This document shows positions 1 through 13,700 of a stretch of 64,000 nt of DNA, in pieces. The position numbers and the translations under genes are program-made. A model generated the notes under the pieces. It saw only the letters and a list, made by a program, of their open reading frames with translations. It was not told the DNA's origin and did no database searches. The stretch's first letter is position 1. Each line of letters opens with the position of its first letter. Source of the DNA: Romanomermis culicivorax (taxonomy: Eukaryota; Nematoda; Enoplea; Mermithida; Mermithidae); assembly GCA_963922205.1 (NCBI GenBank), contig CAWUHX010000158.1:496001-560000 (forward strand), read 5' to 3'.

Positions 1-144
1 GGGGGTAGTAAATGAATTTTCAAATCTAAGACGGGGGTAATACCCCCCCATACCCCCCCATGGGGTGCTCTGGTCCGCCCCCATGAAAAAATCCTGCGCA
101 CGGCCTTAGTTACATGTATTTGTAGAAGTCGGCACCTTCGAAAA
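1..144. other. G-rich repeat remnant upstream of C element
   Basis: Non-coding. It holds runs of G and C (around 33-60 and 70-85) of the kind found near the ends of the C and F mobile elements elsewhere in the window. It is probably the tail of a truncated older element. The last 8 bases (137-144, TTCGAAAA) are the left target-site copy of the next feature. No gene is seen. Confidence 0.4.
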
Positions 145-820
145 CACACATGTAACAAGCCCCGAGGTGTGGGGGGGGGGGGCGGGGGTCAGTAGTTCCC
201 AAGAATTTTGTGGGAGGGATCACTGAATGAAAAAATTTCGAATGTTTCACCAGAAAACTCCAAAAAAAGAGTTCAAAAAGGTGATTTTTGTCTAAAACCC
301 GTAAAAATGTATCCATGGCGCGAAGCGCCAAGAAAATTGACGTTTTTGACCATTTTTGGTCAAAAATTGACATTTTTCAGTAGTCTTCCCACCAAAAGTA
401 TGGGGGCGCCTATGACTACCATATAGCTAGCCATAAGGTTGGAAAATCCTGGGCGGTGGTCGCCCAATGGCTAGCCATATGGCCGACGATTTCTGGGGGG
501 TTCCTCTTATAACACTCCCCCCAATCATATATATATATATAACGGGGCCCCGAGGTCCAGGGGGGTTGAGTGACTCTTTTTTTGGGCCGGGGATCAGTAA
601 TTTCCAAAATTTTGAGGGGAGGGGTCTCTCAAGGAGAAAAACTCGGTTTCTTCACAAAAAAAGTCCGAAAAATAGTTCAAAAAATAGTAATTTTTTTCTA
701 TAAAGACGGGAAAAATGTATTTTATAAAAAATAAGGAAAATGGGGGGATGGTCGCCCAATGCCTAGCCATATGGTCGACGATTTCTGTGGGATTCCCATA
801 GCACTCCCGCCACATATATG
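145..820 (+). mobile_element. C-family TIR element, head-to-tail dimer, with perfect 8-bp TSD
   Basis: The sequence starts CACACATGTAAC and ends CACATATATG, close to the family ends CATACATGTAAC and ATTACATGTATG. TTCGAAAA at 137-144 is repeated exactly at 821-828, so the whole segment entered as one 8-bp-TSD insertion. Inside are two consecutive partial C copies in the same orientation: about 145-530, and about 540-820, which restarts with the family's GGGGCCCCGAGGTC head. They are joined by a short (AT)n run. The first copy carries the family palindrome GGCGCGAAGCGCC (317-329), and both carry forms of the GGCTAGCCATATGG box. There is no coding capacity, so it is non-autonomous. Confidence 0.8.
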
Positions 821-828
821 TTCGAAAA

Positions 829-1756
829 TTTATCTTATCGTGATGAAAATGAATCTGTTGTTTTTTTCCCCATTTCTTTTATTTGTTTAACACCATCATC
901 ATTCAATTTAATTAAAAATTGTCTCTGAATTACATTTTAATATTTCATAAGCCTCTGTGTTCAAAAACTCTCGGGTCTGAAAAGTTGAACGTTTATGCTA
1001 ATTTAAAGTTCCTCGTCTCGTTTACATCGATTTGCAATTTTTGGTATTCACTTTGGATTCTTTTCTAAATTGAGGGGTTATTTTAGAAATAATGATTGAA
1101 AAGAGTCATTTTCCAGAATTCTAGAGTATCAAAATCTAGAAATGGAATCAATTAAAATCCGTGCATCTTCAGCTATAATCACGGAAGTGCCAGCAGCATT
1201 ATTTTTTTCTCACTCATTCTGAAATAATATTGTTAGCATAGTAAAACGAGTATGTTCGAAAATTTTTCATTTCAACTTTTAACGGAAAAATTTTTGTATC
1301 ATTTCCGCACGGTGCGGATGAAGGCGTGCGAAAAAAAAACCTGATTCAAAGTGATGGATAGCAAGGTCCATTGTTAATTTTGACTTCGCACGGATTTGGC
1401 GGCGTAACTCGCATTTTTTGTGCCTTTTCAACGGCGAGAACTACATTTTTTCTGCATTTCAAGCTGATTGTTAATTTCATCTTTTCAGAGAAAAATATCT
1501 CTTAAAAGGATTTACATAAAGACGTATAAACGTCAAATTACCATTTCTACAATTGTTCAACAGTAGAGGTGTAAATTTTTTCGAACAATTTTCAAATTCG
1601 TATTTTTCGAGAAATACGAATTTTTCGATTATTTTGTTACATTTTTTCGATTTATTCACGTTGTTAACAACAATTCGTTTTTATTGTTTATATTATTCGT
1701 TACACATATCGTTTTCGATCGATTAATTTTCCATCGCCTAATTGGTTCAAAAGTGT
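829..1756. other. eIF4G upstream region
   Basis: AT-rich DNA without an open frame. It presumably contains the eIF4G promoter and 5' UTR, but I see no clear TATA box or initiator. An in-frame TAA at 1739-1741, 15 bases before the ATG at 1757, shows that the reading frame of exon 1 is not open further upstream. Confidence 0.5.
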
Positions 1757-4700
1757 ATGAGTAATATACATAACGGGAATCGGCAACTCGCAAATGGTAC
1801 TATTGCTTTTGAAGCAAGTTCCAGAATAAGTAAGATCTTTTTGCTTCAATGTTTCATCTTTCTACTGTGAAGTATTGATTCTTACTATTGTACCTATCAA
1901 AACATGTTTCGTCGTAACCATAAACTATTATTAGTATTAAAGAGCACACGTTTTTCGATCATTTTTCTCTTTATTCTTTGTTTTTTCTCTCTGACCTATT
2001 CATATGGCGTAATTAATGATGCAATTATCAAGTCAGAAGATGTTCGTTGTGGCATAAGACTCCTTTTGTTGACCTCTTCGCGCCAAAATTTCTCTATCTC
2101 GCTCAGACGTTGTCTGGTTTTTTGATTCACCCTTTGTGTACCCAGCCAATTGTCGACCCGATGGTCATTCTTCTAATACAAATATATAATGATTGACCTG
2201 TGCGTTACCTTTTTGTATTACCTCACCTTTTTGTGACTGTTGGTCATTTGATTGACCATATTTCTACAACCGCCGCTGCTTGACTTTTGTTTTTTCCAGA
2301 CGAAAATCAACAACAGAATTTTTTGTCGTTCACTTTACCGCAAGTGAGTTGACCGTGTCTCGTAAATTTTGACGCTTAATTTGCATATTTTTTCGTTTCT
2401 ATCAAATATTAGAATACCGACTCGAAAGTAATGTCGGCTCCGCATATTTCGGCGCGCGGCGTGCCCGGATCCAATCAGATGCCGGCGCCGTTCTACCCAT
2501 CGAGGAGCGCAAATTTGATGAATCAGAGGTTAGTCGGGTGTGTTTCTAATTTTATTTTTTATATTACTATTTTTAGAAACTTGATAGTGACTTTTAAATT
2601 AAACGCTCGATAAAATTGAGTTGATATTCACTCCGTAGATGAGAATCCTGAATACAAGAAGTTTCCTGATCTTCACAAAAGTTATTTTGAAACTTGATAA
2701 CTGTAAGCCTGTTAAATTCTTAGCACTATAGCGTTCGGTAATACAGTGCTGAAGAATAACGATAAATCGAATTGTTTCAAGATGTATTCAAGAAATAAAC
2801 AACATCTTTGGAAAAAAGAGAAAAAACAGCAACTCTATTTGTTCATGCTAATCCGAATTTAATTCTCCTTTAATTTATTTAATCATGATGAATTCAATCT
2901 TGATGAACTCTAAAAGAATTTAATCTTGATGAACTCTAAAACTAGTTCACCAAGTTTTGAGTTAACCGCCTATATTTAAAAAAAATTTGTCACTGATTAA
3001 ATGATTCGGAAATGCTCGCATGGTTCCGAGCTGCGTAACAAAAAACAACAAATTTTTCTCTGCCGATAAGCTTTCGCTCCTCGTAGTAGAAAAGAAGCGC
3101 TTTTCGACAACATTGTTTGTTTCCATTTTTAGCGTGCATAAAATAATAGGCTAATGCTGCCCATTGTCGTCAACTGATTGCTCAACTTTTTAGTTTATCA
3201 CTATCACCTTATAGTTGAATTGTAAATTTTGGAAATCTGCGATTTTATTATTCATTTGAAATTTGACACTATTACACAATCTTCCCTAAGAGTATTGATT
3301 TTTATCAGCACCAGAACTTTTTGTTCATTTTATATATCCAGTAAACGTTTAAGGAGTGATTTTGACGATTAAAATTATTGTTATTATGTTATTATAGATT
3401 GTAATTTATAAAATTGGGCATTCATTTATTCAAATTTCTTTATAGACCTACACTCGAGGCTGTGAGCATCGTACAGCACAATTCGACGGTCCCGCACACA
3501 GTACCCGAGTATACTGTAGTCGTAAATTCGCAATTTCCTCCCGGTCATTCGACATCCGTCGGCCAAAATAACCCTTTCAATCCTAATAATCCCATGCAAG
3601 CTAGACCAGGTACATATCTCTAATGTACTTATCAAGAGATTCTACCAGTTTCATTAATAATTGTGGATTCCATTCAAAATTAGATCTCGTTTCTGATCTT
3701 ACTGCTTAAAAAGTCATTTGCAATCTTTCTGTTGATAGTCATGTATGCAGATATCGATTTTTTTCCATTGAAGAAATGTTTCTTCTAATTTAGGACGTCA
3801 AGTCTTAGTTTCTTCGACCAGACTGTTAATGTGTTTTTATTTTTTTCATGAAAAGGAACAACACGAGTTCATGTTCATGCACTTCAAATTTGATCACATA
3901 CCATGAAAATGTAAATTTTTTTTCGTTTCCAATTGAAATCAAGTACGAATGCAGAAAATAGTACTGAAGTATGGATTCAGATGCATTTCATCAAACGCAA
4001 GTGTTTGAAAACCTGAATGACGTTATTTTCTAGTAAATTTTTTCTTGGTTAACGATTTTTGTACACCTGTGCTCAAAGTTTCAAATATTTCGAGTAATTT
4101 AAAGAGAATATAAATGACCAAGATCAAAAAGTGCAATGTTTTGCGCAGTATATTTACCCTCAACAGTGCCAAAGTGAGTCAGTCTTCCTGCGTCGAATTT
4201 TCTAAAGCCATTACGGAATTGTGGATCTGGAAAGAATATTTAAGAAAAACATTTCGTTCAAACAAATGGTCAAAAAACTATTTTATTCTGATATGTATCT
4301 CTTTTTAGTTAGCTGCTATTTCACAAGCGAGAGTGTTCGGACAATGTGCTGATGAAACGGAAAGTTTTACGGGATTCTTCAGTTCTCGTTCTGCTTCAGT
4401 TGAACAAGTTTTTAGATATTTTCGTGGTTAACTAAAAAATAAAACAAAATTGGCAAGAACTCAGTGTAAAGGTTTTGAAAAAAACATAATTTCTGATTAT
4501 AGCAATTTATGTACACAAGAGAACAGATGTAATAATTATGTAATAATTTGCAGCGGGAAGATTAAGATTAAGGTCATAATAAAAATTTGGGTTTGCATTG
4601 ATTTTTTCACAATTGTGAAACCAACAGTAGCCATTAGTCAAATTATGCTTGACGAACAGTTATTTTTAACTGAATCACCTTTTAAACGATTTCTGGTTAT

Positions 4701-7700
4701 GTCGTGAATGTAAATTTTGATAAGTTTTTTCCTCAAAAAAAACCGTCTTGGTTTGACGTTGACCGTACTGATACAATTTTACTTTCTGAATGAAATATTA
4801 GTCTAATGCGAGGCACAGTCGTGCCTGTAATCAGTGGCGGATTCAGAAATTTTTTTGAGAGGGGGCGGTGCCCAAAATTGAGTATTTTTTCAAAAATTTT
4901 TCAAATTTGCCTATAGGTATACGGAAAAAAATCGTATTTCAGAAACTTCGGGGAGCGGCCGCCCCCCTGCCCCCCCCCCCTAAATCCGCACTTGCCTGTA
5001 ATTGAGGGCTTGGGGGGTAGGGCCGACAACTTGGTCAACCCTATACTCAGCCCCTCCCCAAACTCGGAAAAATTGGCGAAAAAGTACCTGGGGAAAATTT
5101 CCCACTTTTTAGACCCCCTCTCATATCTCGGGTTTACCTCTCTTCAACTGGTCAGACCTCTTACAAGTATGTGCATAGTGCACTGCTTTTTCTGCACACG
5201 AGAGAAATGTTTAATCAGGAAGTTATCGAAGTTTTCGGTGTTTCTACTGAGAAAATCGAGAAAAAAAATATTTTCCGACTTTTTAGCAAGTTAGAATTCC
5301 AGCGCTACGCGTCGGATTAATAATTATAACAATCTGCGTCTTTTTCGCCTCAGTTCCGGCCATTAACTTTACTTGTCTAATTTTTTGTGGTTGAAACTAC
5401 TTGTTGATTTCCGATAATGGTCATTTTTGCGTTCTTAAGGTAATTACTGCAATTGTGAATTAATGAGGTTTATCTGGTACATGATGAATTTGTTCAGTGC
5501 AGAATTTGTTTGATCTTTTTTGTATGAGGCAGATAGAGGCGTGCAGAAAATGCCTGATCTTAAAATTTCAAGCTCTTGCTTCAATTTCCTTCGATTTCAA
5601 TACTTATCGTACTAATCATTGGAAGGATAGAAAATATGAATTATACAGGTTGAGCCAAAAAAAGGCGGCCGGGGCTGACTTTCATAACTTTCAAATGGAT
5701 GAAGTTTTTCTAATGCGGATTGCTGCATTAGAATCCCCTGTTTTTTTATAAGGGCCAAATTTTATGCTCCTAACGTTTATAGTTTCTGTTCAGAGAGAAA
5801 TTTCGTAAAAGTGGTCATTTTTCAAACAGAAAAAGCTATGTAATAAAAGTAAAAGTTGTCCTATTGCAAAAAAACATTTTGTTAAGCTGTTTGCACACAA
5901 TATATCACCCAGATTTGTAATTCACACATAATTTAAACTCGTCAACTTCTTGTTCCAATCAGTGTTTTTTAGCGGCACACCCATTAGCAGTGCCGCTAAT
6001 GGCAGTTTAACTCCATTAGCGCACAGTAGTTTATTTCTTTTTACAATAGTGATCAAGTTATTAGCGTTTTAAAGTGAACAAAATATTTCCTTTTGAAAAA
6101 AAATGCCCAAAATTTTTTCCTTATTTCGAAATTTGGTTCCTTAAAAGATCTCATTGAGGAGAAAAACGGTGCTTCAAACAAGACGAGAGAAAAAACAAGG
6201 TTGATGGAAAATCTCATTTATCGGCAAAGTATTTTCTTGTGACTAATTAAAAAGAGATGAGGTACAATTCAGTTGATTGAAACTGCTAAATATTAAGTAG
6301 TAAGTGGAAGTAGATATGCTAATGGCCATGTCGGATAGAAAACAATTACGGTTATTATACTCATTAACCGGCGCGAAGCCCCGCAAAATTTTGAGATTTT
6401 TCTCTGTGAGAGACACGGAATCGAGATATTACAAAGTCCCAGCGGCCTTGTATATTCATCATTGTAAATTCTGAAATTTCGGTAATTAGCTCCGCACTAA
6501 TGACCAAAATTTTTCATTACCGCGGCCCATGTTTTATTAGCGCCGCGCTAAAAAACACTGTTGGCGAAATTTCGCCGAAATTAATAGCTTTTGTGATGAA
6601 ATTGGACAGAAATAAAAATCAGAGCGAAATCAATTCTGTCACTGACCTGATCGAAAACCGATTAAAATTATCGGTGGAACAGAAACATTAAAACACACTA
6701 AAACAGCTCTCTTGTATTTTTCAGCTGTTATATGGCGATTGTATCTATTTTACTTTTTCTGTTGTAAAACATATTGATTTTTGTCAATTTTTTCTTGATA
6801 TTTGCAAAAAAGCGACATTAAGTGTTTTTGATTCTAGTCAGCCAATATTTGAGCAATCTGGCTGATACTTTGCAGTTTTTATCCCGGATGTTTCATCTAT
6901 CGACGGCAGCAAATCGCATAGAAAGGCTCCACTCTTTTGAAAGCTATGAAAGTCAGTACCGGTCGCCTTTTATTGGCTTAGCCTGTACAACATAGTTCGA
7001 ATAATTGAATATACAGGGTGACCCAAAAAAAAGGCGACTGGTACTGACTTCCATATCTTTCAACGGGTGAAGCTTTTTTAATGCCGTTTCCTGTCGTCGA
7101 TAGATGAAATATCTGACGTAAAAACTGCTAAGTTTCAGCCAGATTGCTCGAATATTGATCGACTAAAATAAAAAAATGACGATTTTTTTTCAAATAAATT
7201 TTGAAAAATTGACAAAAATCAACATATTTTACTGCAGAAAAAGTAAAACAGATCCAATCGTAAAAACCATATAACAGTTAGAAACTATAAAAAATCTGTT
7301 TTTATGTGTTCTACTTTCTGTTTAACCAATAATTATGATCGATTTTCGATCTTATCAATGACAGAATTGATATTGCTTTGATTTTGCTTTTCTTCTAATT
7401 TCAAATCAAAAGCTCTTGATTTTGGCGAAATTTAGCCATATTGAAACAAGAACTTTAAATTACGTGTAACTTACAAATTTTTAAGATTTTAAAAGTATTA
7501 TTGTATGGAAGCAGTGTTGCAAGACTTTTTTCACAATAGAACAACTTTTATTTTGATTCCACATTGTACAGTAACCATATGGGCTAGGAGCATAAAATTT
7601 GGCCCTCGTAATAAAGACAAGCAGGACATTATAATGCAGCAATCCGCATTAAAAAAGCTTCATCCACTCAGAAGTTATGGAAGTCAGCATCGGTCGCCTT

Positions 7701-10700
7701 TTTTTGGCTCACTCTGTTCGAAACGGTTCGAATCCAGCAGGATCTGCTGTTCTGGATCCGGATCGAACGATTGCAGTTTTTTGGATCCAAGTCCGACGAA
7801 GCAATTTTTCTTGGATCCGGATCTGAACTCGCTTTAGTTAAAAAGTGAACCCGAATTATAGAGGTTATCATAGAAATAACGTTAGAAAAGTCAGAAAGTT
7901 CTATAACCTGAAAGATCTTTGTGTAAAATAAAAATGTATCCGAGGTTTTTTAATTGATTATTTCGCTTAAAGTTAGAACGAAATGACCAAATTTTCGTCG
8001 TCTATTTTTGAAAAGACTTTAATTTTAATCAGTATGAAATACCCATTTCGAATTTTTTCTTCGTCCTTATAGATAATATTTATCAACCACAATCATTCGT
8101 ACCGACCGGCGCTCCGTTCATCTACCCTATGAACCCTTACTTCAGTCAACCGGCTACACAGTGGCTCGGCACTACTTCTGCGGCTCCTCTGGGCGGCCAG
8201 TACATACAAACAATGCCTTATAGTCAATTACTGCCGCCTAACGCCATACGCGTCTCGACGAGCAATATGGCGGCCGGCGGAACGGCACCGGTTTCGGCGT
8301 CTCAGGCCGCAGCCGTTAGTCACATTCCACCGATGTACGGCGGGGGTGCGGCGGCCACTCAGCAGCAAGTGCCGCGGCGCGAGCGACATGTTCTGGCGAT
8401 TATCGATCCGACAACAAATAAAAACATTTTAGAACCCGAATCAAACGCCGCCCACTCGGCGGTGTCGCCAGCGATGACGGATCAGCCGCCGTTCGGTAAG
8501 CCGCCCGGAATATACTCGCACGAACAGCACGGTCATGGGCAGGCTTTGACTATTACGGTGAGTGTGAAAACATAATTTTCTGAGATATTCAGCGGAAAAT
8601 TTGAAACTCGTCAATTTGCATTTTTTAATGATTGAAAATTTGGTGGTTTCTGATTTCTGTATTAACTATGAGATCTGACGGATTTTGGCCTCTGTCTCAT
8701 CTTATCAATATCGTTAATATCACGAAAATTTGTGATTATTTCACCTCCAGATATCAACTGTATAATTAGTTCGCCCGATTTCCCTTCATTTTGTTGTGCT
8801 TAAAACCACGAGAAGAAAAGTTTTCAGGTATAAATTCCAAATCTTTACATTTTATACTGAATCTGACAGCTTATTCTTATTATCTGATATTTATATATTA
8901 TTTATATTTTATATTGAGTAATGTTGCACTTCATTTACTATAAAATATGCAGGAATGTTTTCACTTCAAAATGGTAAATTTTAAAGCTGTATTGGGCACC
9001 CAGACCTGAAGTTACCTATCTGTTCTGCTGGATGCGGACCCAATATCCACGAATTCTAAATCCGGACCCGAACACCATATTTTCAAAATATGTTAATCGA
9101 TACAGTAAATTCGACTATAACATAATTTCAGCAACGAGGAAAATTAAAAGAAGCTGATCTGTGTATGCGTTAGACTAGTAAATGTGAGCACTAAAAAAAT
9201 GTCCTTTAGACCAAGCATTCTCCAATACTCTGTGAGATACATAGATCTAAAATTTGAGAGGTCACAGACCGAAACGAAAGTGATGGGATATTTGGTTGTT
9301 GAGAGACTTTTCTTAGGTCAGTCCGATGTATTATTCCAGGTTTTTTTTGTAACTTTACAAACGAAATGATCCGGAGTACAAACGAAAATTTTAGCTTCGT
9401 TTGTACCAGTACAAACGAAAACGTTAGTACAAAAAAAATTTTGTCACTCAACAGCCCAGCCGTCAGTATTCAATACCAATGGAATTTTTAGGACTTGCTT
9501 GTTATGCATCCGCATGGATAACCACAAACTAGCAGCTCTGGCATAAAAAAGCTTTCTGTGGAGTATTTTACTTGTGCATGTCCTGTGCCTTATGATCAAT
9601 CGTAGTCTTCTTATGTGTCTCGTGAAAATGGCCAAAATATGCATATTTCACATAGTGTTTGTTGCATTTTATCACAATAAATGATTTTTTTCAGAAAATT
9701 TAAGAAAATTTTGGAGTACAAACGGTTTTTGAGAGGTCGTTAAGTTTACCGAGTACAAAAAAAACAGTGTCCACCGAACCTGGTAAACCTGGAAAAGTCA
9801 GAGAATGTGGTCTAGGATTGTTATCAGAGATGCACGATAAGAATTTTCCACGGGCGAGTGTCCTGAGACAGCTACTTGGACTTGAAGACAACTACTGAAA
9901 CAGTTACAGCAGCTGAGATTAAACTGTCGGAATATGTCGGAACCATACATGTAACGGGGCCCCGAGGTCTGTGGGGGTTGGGCGACTTTTTTGGGGCCGG
10001 GGATCAGTAATTTCCAAAATTTTTGGGGGAGGGATCTCTCAAGGAAAAAAATTATGATTTTTTCACGATAAAAATCCGAAAAATTGTTCAAATTTTTCTA
10101 AAAAGACCGAAAAAATGTATTTATGGCGTGAAGCGCCAAGAAAATTTACATTTTTTACAATTTTTTGTTCGAAAATTGACATTCTTAATCAAAAAATTAA
10201 CATTTTTCAGTATTTTCCCGACCAAAAGTATGAAGGTCCCTACGGCTACCACCATATGGCTAGCCATTGGATTGGAAAATCATGGAGGGGGCGGTAGGGA
10301 TGCAACGGGTACCCGAACCCGAATATCGGGTACCCTAGCTATTTCCAGCTACCCGAACCGAACCTGAATAAAACGCTTCTCAGATACCCGAACCGAACCC
10401 GAAGTTTTGACAATTTTTTCGGGTTTTATTTGGGTTTATAGGAGAATTTGAAGCACCTATATTCTGGAAAATCAGTTCATCAACAACAATATTTACTCAT
10501 CAATATTTGCGATTGCATTCTACCAAATTAATTTTAACAAACAATCATTTTTCAGCAGTTTCACCCTTCATTCTGTTTCGACTTGGTTCATAAATTAGAC
10601 ATGCATAGCTAAACAATCTTTCTGAGTGCAATGATGCGAGTGGTGATGACAAATATCTTCTTGCAACACGCACCAAAATTGGAAAGTTTTTTTATTTAAT

Positions 10701-13700
10701 GGCCACCAATCCAAAGGGTCTTCATGAATCCTAAGTCGTTTCTTTTTTCTGTAATTTGCCATTTCCTGAAAGAGCTATATTGAAGTATATATGATTGAGG
10801 AAGGATGTTCAAGATTACCATATTAAGCATAAGTGTATTAGCTTGTTGAGTATTTTCTTCTGAACTGCTATCTGATTCATGAGCAATGTCTTCCATACTC
10901 AAGCCTGTGGAAGTTGTAGGTGGTTTTGTTTTGTTTCAATTCTTGATTGGCTGAGGTTCTATATCTATTGCACTTTGTACAGCATATTTTTCAATGAGAC
11001 TGGTTTGCAGTCTTACCATTGAATTTTTGGAAAAAAATCTGTTCTTGTAACATGGATCAAGATATGTCGCGATGTGACAATGTGCATTCTGAAATGTCAT
11101 TGCTCCTTTAAACTTGTGCACAGCTTTCTACTGTAATTTTTTCTTACTCGTTCTGTTTTACACTCCCAAATTTTGTCTCGATGCCTTCAAAAATCGTGTC
11201 AACAAAAATACTGATACTTTATTATATGAGAAGCATTGAAACAATGAACATAACCCATGTACAAGTATTCATACTGCAATGCAGTAATACAAGAAAAAAG
11301 TTATGTTTACTGAATTACCCGAACCCGAGTAATTTTAGGATCAGTACCCGAACCCGGACCCGAATAAATCAAATAAGACTACCCGAACCCAAATAAATCG
11401 AAATTCACTACCCGTTGCATTCCTAGGGGCGGTCGCCCAATGGCCGGCCATATGGTCGACGATTTCTGTGTGGGGGGAGTTCCCATAGCACTCCCCCCAA
11501 TTACATGTATGGTCAGAACGTTCCAACAATATTGTAAAATCAATTCGATGGATTTTTTCATCATCATATCTGCACTGGTCAATAACCGGGAACTAACAGA
11601 AGTTGTTGCTAGTCGAAAAATCTCAATTTTGGTTGGTTGCCCGTTGTCTAAATTTCACTTGTTTTTCTCAGTCGAAATCACATTTGATTTCTGTCGTTTT
11701 GACCCACCTTATGTAAAATGACTTTTTTTGGTGTTACAGTTTGTTAGCAGGATTATCTAGCTGATTGAAAATATAAGCATATTTCGCGAGCATTCAAATT
11801 TTATCTGGGAAATTGAACCTGGTGTAAAAGTGTCAGGAAATTTCATTTTAGAAAATTGCTGGACACTCTGTTATTATAATATTTATATACATATTAAATA
11901 ATATCAAAAGACATTGACTAGTGGAAAGTAATTCAAATTTTTCTCTCAAATCGACGACAACCCGTGTATATTAGTGTTCCACTGAATAATCGAAAAAATT
12001 TGCCCTTTTGATCTGTTACCCGCAATTTCATACATACCTATAAGAGGTCCGTACACGATAAAAGTCACTTTAAGGGAAGGGAGTAGCCAATTTTCCGAAG
12101 TTTTGGGGAAGGGGGTCGTCAATCGCTTGAAAATGCGTTTTTTTTCGGCCATAAATGGACAAATTACGCCTGTGATGATTGAATTTCCGCCTCTAATGTG
12201 ATACTGAGCATTATTCCGGCGCGAAATGCAGAAAATTTATCGCTTTTTGGCCGTTTTTCGCTCCAAAGAAGTTATTTTTTGCCGAAAATGATATTTTTCG
12301 TCGCTTTTTGGCCGGATGAAGGGGTCAGTGTCGACTACTGAAGATTGGGAGAGAGCCTACACGGTTGAAAATTCTGGGGGTCTCATTCCCCCAATCTTCT
12401 CCCATCTACAGACGTGATTCCATTTCGGAACGCTTAAAATTAATTTTTGAACGATATACAAACTTAAAAATCACAATCTCTATGCTAAAAAAATTTATTT
12501 GCACTGTTTGATGTAATATCAGAGATTTTTTTATCAATTTGTGAGCTTTCTCTGATTGAATTTCAATTATATTTTAAACGTTTAAAGTTATTGGCTGTCC
12601 TTGTAGCACCCTCGCCAGACCACGACGCCTCCGACCCAAGGAGCTGCACAAGCGGGTGGCCGCGTGATCAAGGATACGACGTCTGGTAATGATAGGCCGA
12701 AACCGTCACATAGCCCGGCAATCGCGACCCAGAGTCAGGAAAATGTCGCACAAGTACGAAGTTCAATTTTTCGTGAAAAATTTTAGGAATTGACAAATGA
12801 CAGAGTTCGGTTGGATTTTAATTTTCATTATTAAAATTGGGCATTCTCTTCAACTTTTCTCTTTCGATTTTAGATGGAAAACGCATATTCCGAATTATCA
12901 CTCGCTATCGCTCAAGTTACCGATAAAAAAGATGATCAAAAAGTCGCGGCAGCTCACCCAAAACCGTTACCGCACGCGGAAAACCCGCCTGCCGCTGCCG
13001 CCGCCGTAAAACGGGTCGAAGAAGCGCCACCACCGCAGCAAGTTGCTCCCGCAGCCGCTGCACCTCCTATTACGTTCGGATTTTTTGACGATAGCGGCGT
13101 TGGAGCCGGCTCTGACGAAATATCGTCGCCATCGCCACCTGAGGCCAGTCCGGAAAAAACGACCCAACCTGAAGCGGCAGTCCCCGCAGGTAAATTGCAG
13201 CTTCCTTTGGATTTTTTATTATACGTCACGTAATCAGTCGAAATCTGAATCTACTGTATATTTTTAACGTCATTTCGAAAATTTTCTCCTATATGGTTTT
13301 TTCTCTACTATTTATTGTGATGTATACATGAAGAAACCTAGAATCGATTCCCAGAATTTTACTTAATGAATATAATGCTTCTCTCCGTTCGACTCTTGTC
13401 GAAAAAAATATCTTTTTCAAAAATTTCCAGCTTTTTTAGGGAGCGGCGCCGAAGCAGTAGTAGCAGTTGAATTAACCAACACTACCGTGATAACCAGTAG
13501 CAACCGAAGCGCTATCGTTCACACTACTGAGGAAATCAGTTCCACGACTGCAGTGGCAACTGTCGTTGCGTTAGAGAAAAAAGTTAGCCTACGATTAGCA
13601 TTTTTCTGTCTCACATTACTGCGTTTTGTGGTGATTTCAGTGTCAGAATTTTAACCGATTGCTAATCTCCACTGCGTAAAAACATACATGTAACGGGGCT

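Noticed and set aside
1904..2125. Small secreted protein (73 codons, hydrophobic start)
   Set aside because: It lies in eIF4G intron 1, with no splice, UTR or homology support; composition is that of AT-rich intron DNA.
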